A stretch of 64,000 bases of DNA from RFSX01 sp964567435 (GTDB taxonomy: Bacteria > Bacteroidota > Bacteroidia > Chitinophagales > Saprospiraceae), in assembly GCA_964567435.1 (NCBI GenBank), contig CAZMMQ010000001.1, forward strand, positions 103,734 to 167,733, read 5' to 3'. Positions 7,486 through 14,494 of the stretch are shown here, piece by piece. Below the pieces are notes generated by a model. That model was given only the letters and a program-made list of their open reading frames with translations. It made no database searches and was not told the origin of the DNA. The first letter of the stretch is position 1; every line of letters begins with the position of its first letter. Both the position numbers and the translations under genes were made by a program.

Positions 7486-9448
7486 TATGATGTTTGATAT
7501 TCAAGAAAGTCTTAATCCCTTTCGCATAATAAGACCAAAGAATAGAAGTCACACCTAACCTAGATACTTTTTCATTATCAGAGATGATTTGCCCTCTATT
7601 CTTAAACACAATAAGAAATCGATAGTAAACGCTGAAATGGGCACGAATAATTGCAAAAACAGAAGATATTGATCCACTTAATAACATCTTAAATCCAGCA
7701 ACACCATCCAAAATTAATCTCAGAGGCAGCTTCCATAAAAGAGCACTAATTGGTTCATTCTTTAAGATCATTATGAGGTTGTTTCTAAAATTCAGAAATA
7801 CTTTCCTAGAATTATTGTAAGCCAATGTACCACCTCCCAAATGATACACAGTAGATGAAGGGATTACTGCTAATCTGTATCCACTTCTTCTTATTCTCCA
7901 GCACAAGTCAATTTCTTCTTGATGTGCAAAAAAGGTCTCATCGAAGCCTCCTAATGTTTCATACACCTGACGTCGAATAATAAATGCTGCACCACTTACC
8001 CAGTCTACATCTATAATACTATCATATTGTCCAATATCAGATTCTATAGTATCAAATATTCTACCTCTGCAATAAGGATATGACAAGGCATCGAGAAATC
8101 CACCAGCAGCGCCTGCATACTCAAACAGTTCTGGTTCCTTATCAGATAATATCTTTGGCATTGCTGCCGCATAATCAGGATGGGTATCCATGAATTCTAT
8201 AAGAGGGCTTAGCCAATTTTTGCTTACACGAATATCAGAATTAACCAATACTAGGTATTCAGAATTGACATCTTTCAAACCTAAATTATACCCACCTGCA
8301 TACCCATGGTTTTCTTGAAGTCTTACAACTTCCACCTCCATAAAATCACTGCGAAGGACCTCCAGACTATCATCTGAGCTCGCATTATCGATATACAAAA
8401 GCTGGATATCTTTTTTATTATTTTCTATCAACGAAGGGAGATAAGTATTTAACAGGGAGCTTGAATTATAGCCTAGAATAGCTATTGTTATTCTGCAAGG
8501 TTTTTTTTTTATACTAAGTTGAGAAAAGTAAAAAAGACTGTCTTTCTTATCCTGACTCAATTGACCAGTTAATGATTCTAGACTATCAAATTTTTTATCA
8601 TTTCTAATAAATGACAGTAACTCTAACCTTACTTCCTCACCATAAATATCTTTATCAAAGTCAAAAATATTGACCTCTATTGTCTTAGGGTTTTTTTCGT
8701 TGATAGTAGGTATATCTCCAATATACATCATTCCTTTATATCTCTTATTTCCTATGTATATATAGCTGACATATATACCATCCATTGGAATGAGTTTAGC
8801 CTTACTAGAAACTTCTAGATTAGCCGTGGGATATCCTATGCCTTTACCCAACTGCCGTCCCTTAATTACCGTTCCAGTGATAGAATATGGTCGACTTAGT
8901 AATTGATTAGAAATTTCAATTTTTCCTTCGAGTAAAGACTGTCTGATTTTTGTAGAGCTAATTGTAATTTCCTCTACCTGTTGCGCAGAAATCTCCCTTA
9001 TTTCATATTTATATTGTTTGCTTTGATTTCTGAGGAATTGGATATCACCTGTTCTGCCTTTACCAAATTTGTGGTCATAACCTATAACAATGATAGAAGG
9101 GTCGAAATTCTTGATCAGAATATCCCTTAAATACTGTTCTGGTGATAGCTGCGAAAGCGCTTGAGTAAAAGGAACTACCACCAATATGTCTACTCCATAA
9201 GAGGACATTAGGTCCACCTTCTCGTCTTTCGTGGTTAACAATTTTAATGAATTATCATCAGGAAAAAGAACTTGACGAGGGTGAGGATCAAAGGTCATCA
9301 AGACACTTTGTGTATTGCGACTACGGGCAATTGACGAAAGTTCTTTTATAATATGTTGATGTCCACTGTGCACACCATCATAAGACCCGATTGTAATAAC
9401 TACACCTTGTAACTGAGGGAGATCACTGAAATCCGAGTATACCTTCAT
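7472..9448 (-). CDS. ribF: Fusion of bifunctional riboflavin kinase/FAD synthetase (RibF) with a family 2 glycosyltransferase
   Basis: Residues 1-312 are a complete RibF. The FAD synthetase nucleotidyltransferase opens with GSYDGVHSGHQH and has SSTKIRQSLLEGKI; riboflavin kinase follows with GRQLGKGIGYPTANLE. Together they make FMN and FAD from riboflavin. Residues ~318-658 are a GT2 enzyme: ITIAILGYN opening strand, IDNASSDDS, NHGYAGGYNLGL, LVNSD (metal/sugar-nucleotide site), WVSGAAFIIRR, and acceptor-site HQEEIDLCWRIRR, similar to RfbN/WcaA-like rhamnosyl or polysaccharide transferases. The junction codons 313-316 read ATA AAA AAA AAA, a run of ten A (plus-strand T at 8501-8510). Losing or gaining one A ends RibF at 319 or 327 residues. 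It is upstream of and overlaps the RluA gene. Both domain calls are secure; whether one long polypeptide is made is uncertain. Confidence 0.88.
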   Translation of the reverse strand: MKVYSDFSDLPQLQGVVITIGSYDGVHSGHQHIIKELSSIARSRNTQSVLMTFDPHPRQVLFPDDNSLKLLTTKDEKVDLMSSYGVDILVVVPFTQALSQLSPEQYLRDILIKNFDPSIIVIGYDHKFGKGRTGDIQFLRNQSKQYKYEIREISAQQVEEITISSTKIRQSLLEGKIEISNQLLSRPYSITGTVIKGRQLGKGIGYPTANLEVSSKAKLIPMDGIYVSYIYIGNKRYKGMMYIGDIPTINEKNPKTIEVNIFDFDKDIYGEEVRLELLSFIRNDKKFDSLESLTGQLSQDKKDSLFYFSQLSIKKKPCRITIAILGYNSSSLLNTYLPSLIENNKKDIQLLYIDNASSDDSLEVLRSDFMEVEVVRLQENHGYAGGYNLGLKDVNSEYLVLVNSDIRVSKNWLSPLIEFMDTHPDYAAAMPKILSDKEPELFEYAGAAGGFLDALSYPYCRGRIFDTIESDIGQYDSIIDVDWVSGAAFIIRRQVYETLGGFDETFFAHQEEIDLCWRIRRSGYRLAVIPSSTVYHLGGGTLAYNNSRKVFLNFRNNLIMILKNEPISALLWKLPLRLILDGVAGFKMLLSGSISSVFAIIRAHFSVYYRFLIVFKNRGQIISDNEKVSRLGVTSILWSYYAKGIKTFLNIKHHNEEN

Positions 9449-9471
9449 ATTAAGAATTCCACAATATGATC

Positions 9472-9479
9472 CAAAGGTA
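9472..9479 (-). promoter_or_regulatory. Bacteroidota -7 box for the ribF fusion gene
   Basis: On the minus strand this reads TACCTTTG, matching TAnnTTTG exactly, about 23 bp before the start codon at 9448. No TTG is present at the usual -33 spacing, so support is partial. Confidence 0.35.
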
Positions 9480-9553
9480 AGATTATCGGGGAAAGTAAGT
9501 GAATTAGATCGATAGATTGCTCTTTCGAATATTCAAAAATGTTAGCTAAGTAG

Positions 9554-9561
9554 TACTTTTG
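9554..9561 (+). promoter_or_regulatory. Possible -7 box for mrp
   Basis: TACTTTTG matches TAnnTTTG, 49 bp before the mrp start. No TTG is found 19-21 bp upstream. If it is used, the transcript would begin just before the inverted repeat at 9572-9599. Confidence 0.3.
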
Positions 9562-9571
9562 GTACCACACC

Positions 9572-9599
9572 AACGAACTTCGGTGAATTATAGTTCGTT
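9572..9599 (+). promoter_or_regulatory. Inverted repeat just upstream of mrp
   Basis: AACGAAC (9572-9578) and GTTCGTT (9593-9599) are exact complements around a 14-nt spacer, ending 11 bp before the mrp start codon. It could be an operator or a 5'-UTR hairpin covering the ribosome entry region. No T run follows, so it is not a terminator. Confidence 0.35.
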
Positions 9600-9610
9600 A
9601 ATTAGAATAG

Positions 9611-10699
9611 ATGGATATAGATAATAACAAGGTAGTAGAAGCACTTCGTCAGATTATAGACCCAGAATCTGGAAATGATATTGTGTCAATGAGGTTGGTT
9701 AAAGATTTAAAAATTAATGCCCCACAAATAAGCTTTACGGTGGAGGCTGCCGGTCTAAAGGAAACTGAAAAATTCAAAATCCATGAGCAAATAAGTGACT
9801 CATTGCATGGCATATATCCTTCTGCGCAATTGGATATACACTTTGCTAAAGGCCAGAAAGGAAGTCGCCCAATACCACAAGTGAAAAATATTATTGCTGT
9901 AGCATCAGGAAAAGGTGGTGTAGGAAAATCGACTGTATCTACAAATTTAGCCTTAGGACTACAAGCTTTAGGTGCCAAGGTTGGGCTCATGGACGCTGAT
10001 TTATATGGTCCCTCTCTTCCTACCATGCTTAACATTAAGGAAAAAAAACCAGTTATAAAGCAGCTCTATGGTCGACATAGAATCTTGCCAATTGAGGCAT
10101 ATGGTCTATCTACTATTTCTATAGGTAATATTGTAGATGAAGATCAAGCTGTGGTATTAAGAGGTCCAAGGCTTGGGGGAATCATTAAACAATTTGTCAA
10201 TGAGGTCATCTGGCCAGATTTGGATTATCTCGTAATCGACCTGCCACCAGGCACTGGAGATATTCAACTAACTCTTGTACAAACACTTCCTTTGACTGCA
10301 GCAATAATAGTCACTACACCACAGCAAGTGGCGGTAGCAGATGCGGTCAAGGCAATGAATATGTTTAGGTTGGACAATATTAAAGTACCCATTCTGGGAA
10401 TAGTGGAAAATATGTCATGGTTTATCCCACATGATGCTCCAGAAAAGAGATACCGCATTTTTGGAAAAGGAGGTGGAAAAACACTAGCCAAGAAAGCAGA
10501 GACAGTCTTACTCGCCCAGTTGCCCTTGTTTTCAGAAGTACGAGAAAAGAGTGATAAGGGGACCCCAATTATGTTAGATGAGGGTAATCCTATATCAAAA
10601 TACTATTTGGATATGGCTAAAAATATAGCCAGTCAATTACACATAAGAAATGAAATCTTGCCACCTACTCAGATTGTTGGTGTTAATATTCAAAAATAG
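9611..10699 (+). CDS. mrp: Mrp/ApbC-family P-loop ATPase, Fe-S cluster carrier type
   Basis: A 362-residue cytoplasmic ATPase of the Mrp/NBP35 group, which in other bacteria carries and transfers Fe-S clusters. Residues 1-75 form an N-terminal MIP18 (DUF59) domain. The deviant Walker A is SGKGGVGKST, about 99-108. Switch I is MDADLYGPS and Walker B is LDYLVIDLPPGTGD. The place where many Mrp proteins carry CxxC reads VENMSWFIPHDAPEKRY, and no cysteine occurs anywhere in the protein. Cluster ligation by the usual route is therefore impossible, although the fold and ATPase motifs are intact. It is followed after 52 bp by a NifU-domain gene with CxxC, a functional pairing. Family identity is very secure; carrier activity is inference. 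Confidence 0.94.
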   Translation: MDIDNNKVVEALRQIIDPESGNDIVSMRLVKDLKINAPQISFTVEAAGLKETEKFKIHEQISDSLHGIYPSAQLDIHFAKGQKGSRPIPQVKNIIAVASGKGGVGKSTVSTNLALGLQALGAKVGLMDADLYGPSLPTMLNIKEKKPVIKQLYGRHRILPIEAYGLSTISIGNIVDEDQAVVLRGPRLGGIIKQFVNEVIWPDLDYLVIDLPPGTGDIQLTLVQTLPLTAAIIVTTPQQVAVADAVKAMNMFRLDNIKVPILGIVENMSWFIPHDAPEKRYRIFGKGGGKTLAKKAETVLLAQLPLFSEVREKSDKGTPIMLDEGNPISKYYLDMAKNIASQLHIRNEILPPTQIVGVNIQK

Positions 10700-10751
10700 A
10701 ATCAGAGAATAAGTTATTTTGTGACTCTAATAAGGCTGCACACCAACAAAT

Positions 10752-11021
10752 ATGTTAGAATTAGATAAAAAGGATATTCTTTCCAAAATTGATAAAGCTT
10801 TGGATAAAATAAGACCTCATCTTGCTGTAGATGGAGGTAATATAGAAGTAGTGGATATTCTTGAAGACTACACAGTCCAAGTCCGGTGGATGGGCAATTG
10901 TGTAAATTGCTCTATGTCTGCGATGACAATGAGAGCTGGCGTAGAGCAAACTCTAAAGTCAGAATTTCCCGAGATACAACATGTTGTGGCTGTCAATGGC
11001 ATGATAAGTGAGCAAACTTAG
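10752..11021 (+). CDS. NifU-domain Fe-S scaffold/carrier protein
   Basis: An 89-residue stand-alone NifU C-terminal domain (Nfu type), which binds a labile [4Fe-4S] cluster between two subunits and passes it to apo-proteins. Seen: the helix IDKALDKIRPHLAVDGGNIEVV, and MGNCVNCSMSAMT with C50 and C53 forming the CxxC, then the MRAGVEQTLK helix. The length is typical of single-domain Nfu proteins. It lies between mrp (52 bp upstream) and pyrF (14 bp downstream). It supplies the cysteines that the adjacent Mrp lacks, so the two probably act together. Confidence 0.95.
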   Translation: MLELDKKDILSKIDKALDKIRPHLAVDGGNIEVVDILEDYTVQVRWMGNCVNCSMSAMTMRAGVEQTLKSEFPEIQHVVAVNGMISEQT

Positions 11022-11035
11022 GCGTTATCACTTCT

Positions 11036-11851
11036 ATGAGTCGAGACAGATTATATGATAGCATTCTTACTAAGAAATCATTTTTATGTGTTGGTTTGGA
11101 TTCGGATATGTCAAGGATTCCACAACACTTCAAGGATTTAAAGGACCCCATATTTGAATTTAACAAAGCCATAATTGATCATACTCATGATCTGGTAATC
11201 GCCTATAAGCCTAATACAGCCTTTTACGAAGCTTTAGGACCAGTAGGAATGGAATCCTTAAAAAAGACTATAGACTATATCCCTGACGATATCATGGTCA
11301 TCGCCGACGCTAAGAGAGGCGACATTGGAAATACTTCCAGACTTTATGCTCAAAGTATCTTCGAATATTATGACTGTGACGCTATAACAGTCGCTCCATA
11401 TATGGGAGAGGATAGTGTCGGTCCTTTTTTGGAATACGATGACAGGTGGGTTATTATCCTAGGTCTAACCTCTAATAAGGGAAGTCAGGATTTCCAACAC
11501 TTTACAGATACTAATGGCGTTAAGCTATATCAGAAAGTACTAGAGACATGCGCAGCCTATGGTACATCAGATAATATCATGTTTGTTGTAGGTGCTACTC
11601 AGACCTCATTCTTCACAGAGGTTCGTAAAGTTATACCAGACCATTTTTTATTGGTACCTGGAGTTGGTGCTCAAGGCGGCAATCTACAAGAAGTTTGCAA
11701 ACATGGTCTTAATGACAAAGTGGGATTGATAGTCAATTCTTCAAGAGGAATTATCTATGCAAATCAAGGACCAGATTTTGCCACAGAAGCAAGGAAGAAA
11801 GCTCAAGAATTACAAATTCAAATGGCTGACATTCTTGACAATATGTCATAG
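11036..11851 (+). CDS. pyrF: Orotidine 5'-phosphate decarboxylase (type 2)
   Basis: Converts OMP to UMP, the last step of de novo pyrimidine synthesis, in the cytoplasm. At 271 residues it belongs to the longer PyrF subfamily 2 (pfam OMPdecase, TIGR02127 style). The catalytic D-x-K-x-x-x-D motif is ADAKRGDIGNT (D91, K93, D96). Substrate phosphate-loop residues are in LVPGVGAQGG and the late VNSSRGIIYA segment. It is the third gene of a mrp-nifU-pyrF run on the plus strand and ends 4 bp from the convergent exonuclease gene. Motifs are complete and no anomaly is seen. Confidence 0.95.
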   Translation: MSRDRLYDSILTKKSFLCVGLDSDMSRIPQHFKDLKDPIFEFNKAIIDHTHDLVIAYKPNTAFYEALGPVGMESLKKTIDYIPDDIMVIADAKRGDIGNTSRLYAQSIFEYYDCDAITVAPYMGEDSVGPFLEYDDRWVIILGLTSNKGSQDFQHFTDTNGVKLYQKVLETCAAYGTSDNIMFVVGATQTSFFTEVRKVIPDHFLLVPGVGAQGGNLQEVCKHGLNDKVGLIVNSSRGIIYANQGPDFATEARKKAQELQIQMADILDNMS

Positions 11852-11855
11852 CCTT

Positions 11856-13238
11856 TTAATAATGATGAACATCCAACTCTGGATGACTCCACATGTAATT
11901 TCTTAAAATAAGATCAGCTTCTGGATTAATGGGTTCGTACTTTATACTTTCCTTTAACTCCTCTATACCATATTGAACATCATCGACATTGATATATCCA
12001 TATCCTCTATAGTGCCCCATCTCAACTAAGAATACAGCTTGCTCATTTGGCGCTCTACCTTGCTCCAATAATAGAAAGTTCTCATCGAACAATCGATTCA
12101 TAAGATGAGTACTTTCTTCAAATCGTTCATTGTACAAATATGGAGGTTCTTCACCGATACATGCTCCTTGACATCGAACCAGTTCATAATTAAAACAAGT
12201 ATTCGCAGATCGATCTATTCCATTCACTTTATGACACAGTTGAAAGGCTTCTCCAATTTGTTCGATATGACTAAGTGCCGATTTTCTTGACCCATAGTAA
12301 GAGAGAGGATTGTCAGCTTTATCTGCTTTTACAATTTTATATTTCTTGTAACCCGATTTATCACTGGCAACAACTATTGCATATTTATTGACTTTGACCT
12401 TTTGGATTTTGTTGATTTCAGGTTGGACATCTTTTATCTCCTTTGATTCTTTGAGCAGAGATGCTAGTTCACTCCCTGTAACTTCGTAAGAGATATCAGC
12501 CACCTTTTGAAAGAGATTATCTGTCTTTTTTGTCTGCTTTGAAAAATGTTGCTTTACTCTAGACTTAATGTTTATACTCTTGCCAATATAGATTACAAAC
12601 CCATTTTTATCAGCGAAGTAATATACCCCACAAGATTCAGGTAAATTTTCAACGTCAGATGGCTCAATGTCTTTGGGCAGTTTTGTAAGCTTCAAGGTTT
12701 GTTTAATAAGTTGGTTGATATCCGCTGTCCCTTGCTTTTCGAATATTCTTCCTAGTAAGATGGTAGTGGCTTTGGCATCATCATATGCTCTGTGCCTGTG
12801 TTCCACTTTTATATCAAAATACTTTATGAGATTACCGAGACTATAAGACTTGAGCTGAGGAAAGGCATTGCGAGATAATCTTACAGTACACAGATTTCGT
12901 CTGGTAAAGGTATAGCCCAGACTACGGAATTCTTGGCGCAAAAATTGGTAATCAAATCTCACATTATGTGCTACAAAAATTGCCTTCTCCGTCATCTCGA
13001 TGATCTTCTTCGCAATCTCATAGAACTTTGGAGCATCGGCCACCATATCATTAGATATTCCAGTTATACGTGTTATGTTAGATGGAATGGATCGCTCAGG
13101 GTTGACTAAAGATTGGAACTCATCAATTACTTCTTTTCCATCGAATAGAATAATAGCGACTTCTGTAATCTTATCTCTATTAGTGATACCTCCAGTGGTC
13201 TCCAGATCTACAACCGCGTATCGTCTATTTTTGGTCAC
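11856..13238 (-). CDS. DnaQ-like 3'-5' exonuclease fused to GIY-YIG nuclease domain
   Basis: A 460-residue two-nuclease protein. Residues 1-165 are a DEDDh exonuclease like the Pol III epsilon subunit: D11 and E13 in VVDLETTGG, D96 in HNVRFDYQFL, H149 and D154 in HRHRAYDDA. Residues ~200-280 are a UvrC-N/Cho-type GIY-YIG endonuclease domain: CGVYYF, then VIYIGKSINIKSRVKQHF, then ELASLLKESKEIK. The C-terminal ~180 residues carry a Cys-containing LCHKVNGI..CFNYELVRCQGACIGEE segment typical of UvrC/Cho homologues. The combination suggests incision and 3' trimming in DNA repair. It is convergent with pyrF and divergent from namZ. Function as a replication proofreader is less likely given the fusion. 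Confidence 0.92.
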   Translation of the reverse strand: MTKNRRYAVVDLETTGGITNRDKITEVAIILFDGKEVIDEFQSLVNPERSIPSNITRITGISNDMVADAPKFYEIAKKIIEMTEKAIFVAHNVRFDYQFLRQEFRSLGYTFTRRNLCTVRLSRNAFPQLKSYSLGNLIKYFDIKVEHRHRAYDDAKATTILLGRIFEKQGTADINQLIKQTLKLTKLPKDIEPSDVENLPESCGVYYFADKNGFVIYIGKSINIKSRVKQHFSKQTKKTDNLFQKVADISYEVTGSELASLLKESKEIKDVQPEINKIQKVKVNKYAIVVASDKSGYKKYKIVKADKADNPLSYYGSRKSALSHIEQIGEAFQLCHKVNGIDRSANTCFNYELVRCQGACIGEEPPYLYNERFEESTHLMNRLFDENFLLLEQGRAPNEQAVFLVEMGHYRGYGYINVDDVQYGIEELKESIKYEPINPEADLILRNYMWSHPELDVHHY

Positions 13239-13312
13239 TATATTTATAGTATTATAATATTAAAATCTGTCTAAGAGTAGATTATTCTTAATAGTCTATA
13301 TAAATTGTACAT

Positions 13313-14491
13313 ATGAAATTAATACTTAATATATTACTCATATTAACAGCCTTTTTATCATGCTTTAATACGTCTTCATCTAGTCAATCTGTTCAACAAC
13401 GAATTCTCCCCGGTGCTGACAGGACGTCAGAGTATCTCCCATTGCTAAAAAACCGAAATATAGGCGTCATCGTGAATCATACTAGCATGGTAGGATCTCT
13501 TCACTTGGTTGATTTCCTAGATAACCAAGGTATTAATGTAACCAAAATATTCAGCCCAGAGCACGGCTTTAAGGGAAATGCAGATGCCGGTGAAAAAATA
13601 GATGATGATCTTGAAAGATATAACGGGATTCCAATCAAGAGCTTGTATGGTGATAACAAGCAGCCTAAGTCAAGCGATCTAGCAGATGTAGATATACTTC
13701 TGTTTGACATACAAGATGTAGGAGTCAGATTTTATACCTACATATCCACATTACACTATGTTATGCAGAGTGCTGCTGACAATAATAAGACTCTCATTAT
13801 ATTGGATAGGCCAAATCCCCTGGCATCGTATATCGATGGACCAGTCCTAGACCCTGCATTCAAAAGTTTTGTGGGTATGCATCCAGTACCCGTTGTATAT
13901 GGCTTAACTATAGGAGAGTATGCACAAATGATCAATGGTGAAAAATGGTTAAATGAAGGAGTACAAGCAAATATTAATGTAATTCCGATTGCTAATTATA
14001 CTCACGATTCAGTGTATATTCTACCAGTAAATCCATCACCTAATCTACCCAACAATATAGCCATCGGACATTATCCCTCACTCTGCTTTTTTGAGGGAAC
14101 AACTGTAAGCGTCGGCAGAGGCACTGAGGATCCTTTCCAACAAGTAGGACACCCTAATTATAATGGCATACATTCATTTACACCGACATCTGGTCCTGGC
14201 GCCAAATACCCAAAGCTGGAAAACAAACTATGTTTTGGCGTCAACCTAAAAAAGGTATCACCTAGCAAAGATGGGTTGGATCTAAGTTATCTAGTCAGCT
14301 TCTACAAAGATCTAACTTCAAAAGAGGTACCCTTCTTCAATGACAATAATTTCTTTGATTTACTTGCTGGCACTGACAAGTTAAAGGAGATGATTATTAA
14401 AGGTATACCTGCGGAGGAGATAAAAATTTATTGGGAACCCGGTCTTCTAGAATACAAGATGAAAAGAAAGAGGTACTTAATCTACAATTAG
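13313..14491 (+). CDS. namZ: NamZ-type exo-beta-N-acetylmuramidase lipoprotein (DUF1343, GH171)
   Basis: DUF1343 proteins of the NamZ group release terminal MurNAc from peptidoglycan fragments, supporting muropeptide recycling or scavenging. The 392-residue chain starts with a lipoprotein signal ending TAFLSC (Cys 17), so the mature protein is anchored to a membrane and faces the periplasm or surface. Family marks are NRNIGVIVNHTSM, IFSPEHGFKGNADAGE, SLYGDNKQP, LLFDIQDVGVRFYTYISTL, LDRPNPL, and PNLPNNIAIGHYPSLCFFEGT followed by VGRGTEDPFQ. No recycling partners such as MurQ or AmpG homologues are adjacent, so context adds little. Enzyme family secure; the symbol follows characterised homologues. 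Confidence 0.9.
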   Translation: MKLILNILLILTAFLSCFNTSSSSQSVQQRILPGADRTSEYLPLLKNRNIGVIVNHTSMVGSLHLVDFLDNQGINVTKIFSPEHGFKGNADAGEKIDDDLERYNGIPIKSLYGDNKQPKSSDLADVDILLFDIQDVGVRFYTYISTLHYVMQSAADNNKTLIILDRPNPLASYIDGPVLDPAFKSFVGMHPVPVVYGLTIGEYAQMINGEKWLNEGVQANINVIPIANYTHDSVYILPVNPSPNLPNNIAIGHYPSLCFFEGTTVSVGRGTEDPFQQVGHPNYNGIHSFTPTSGPGAKYPKLENKLCFGVNLKKVSPSKDGLDLSYLVSFYKDLTSKEVPFFNDNNFFDLLAGTDKLKEMIIKGIPAEEIKIYWEPGLLEYKMKRKRYLIYN

Positions 14492-14494
14492 TCA

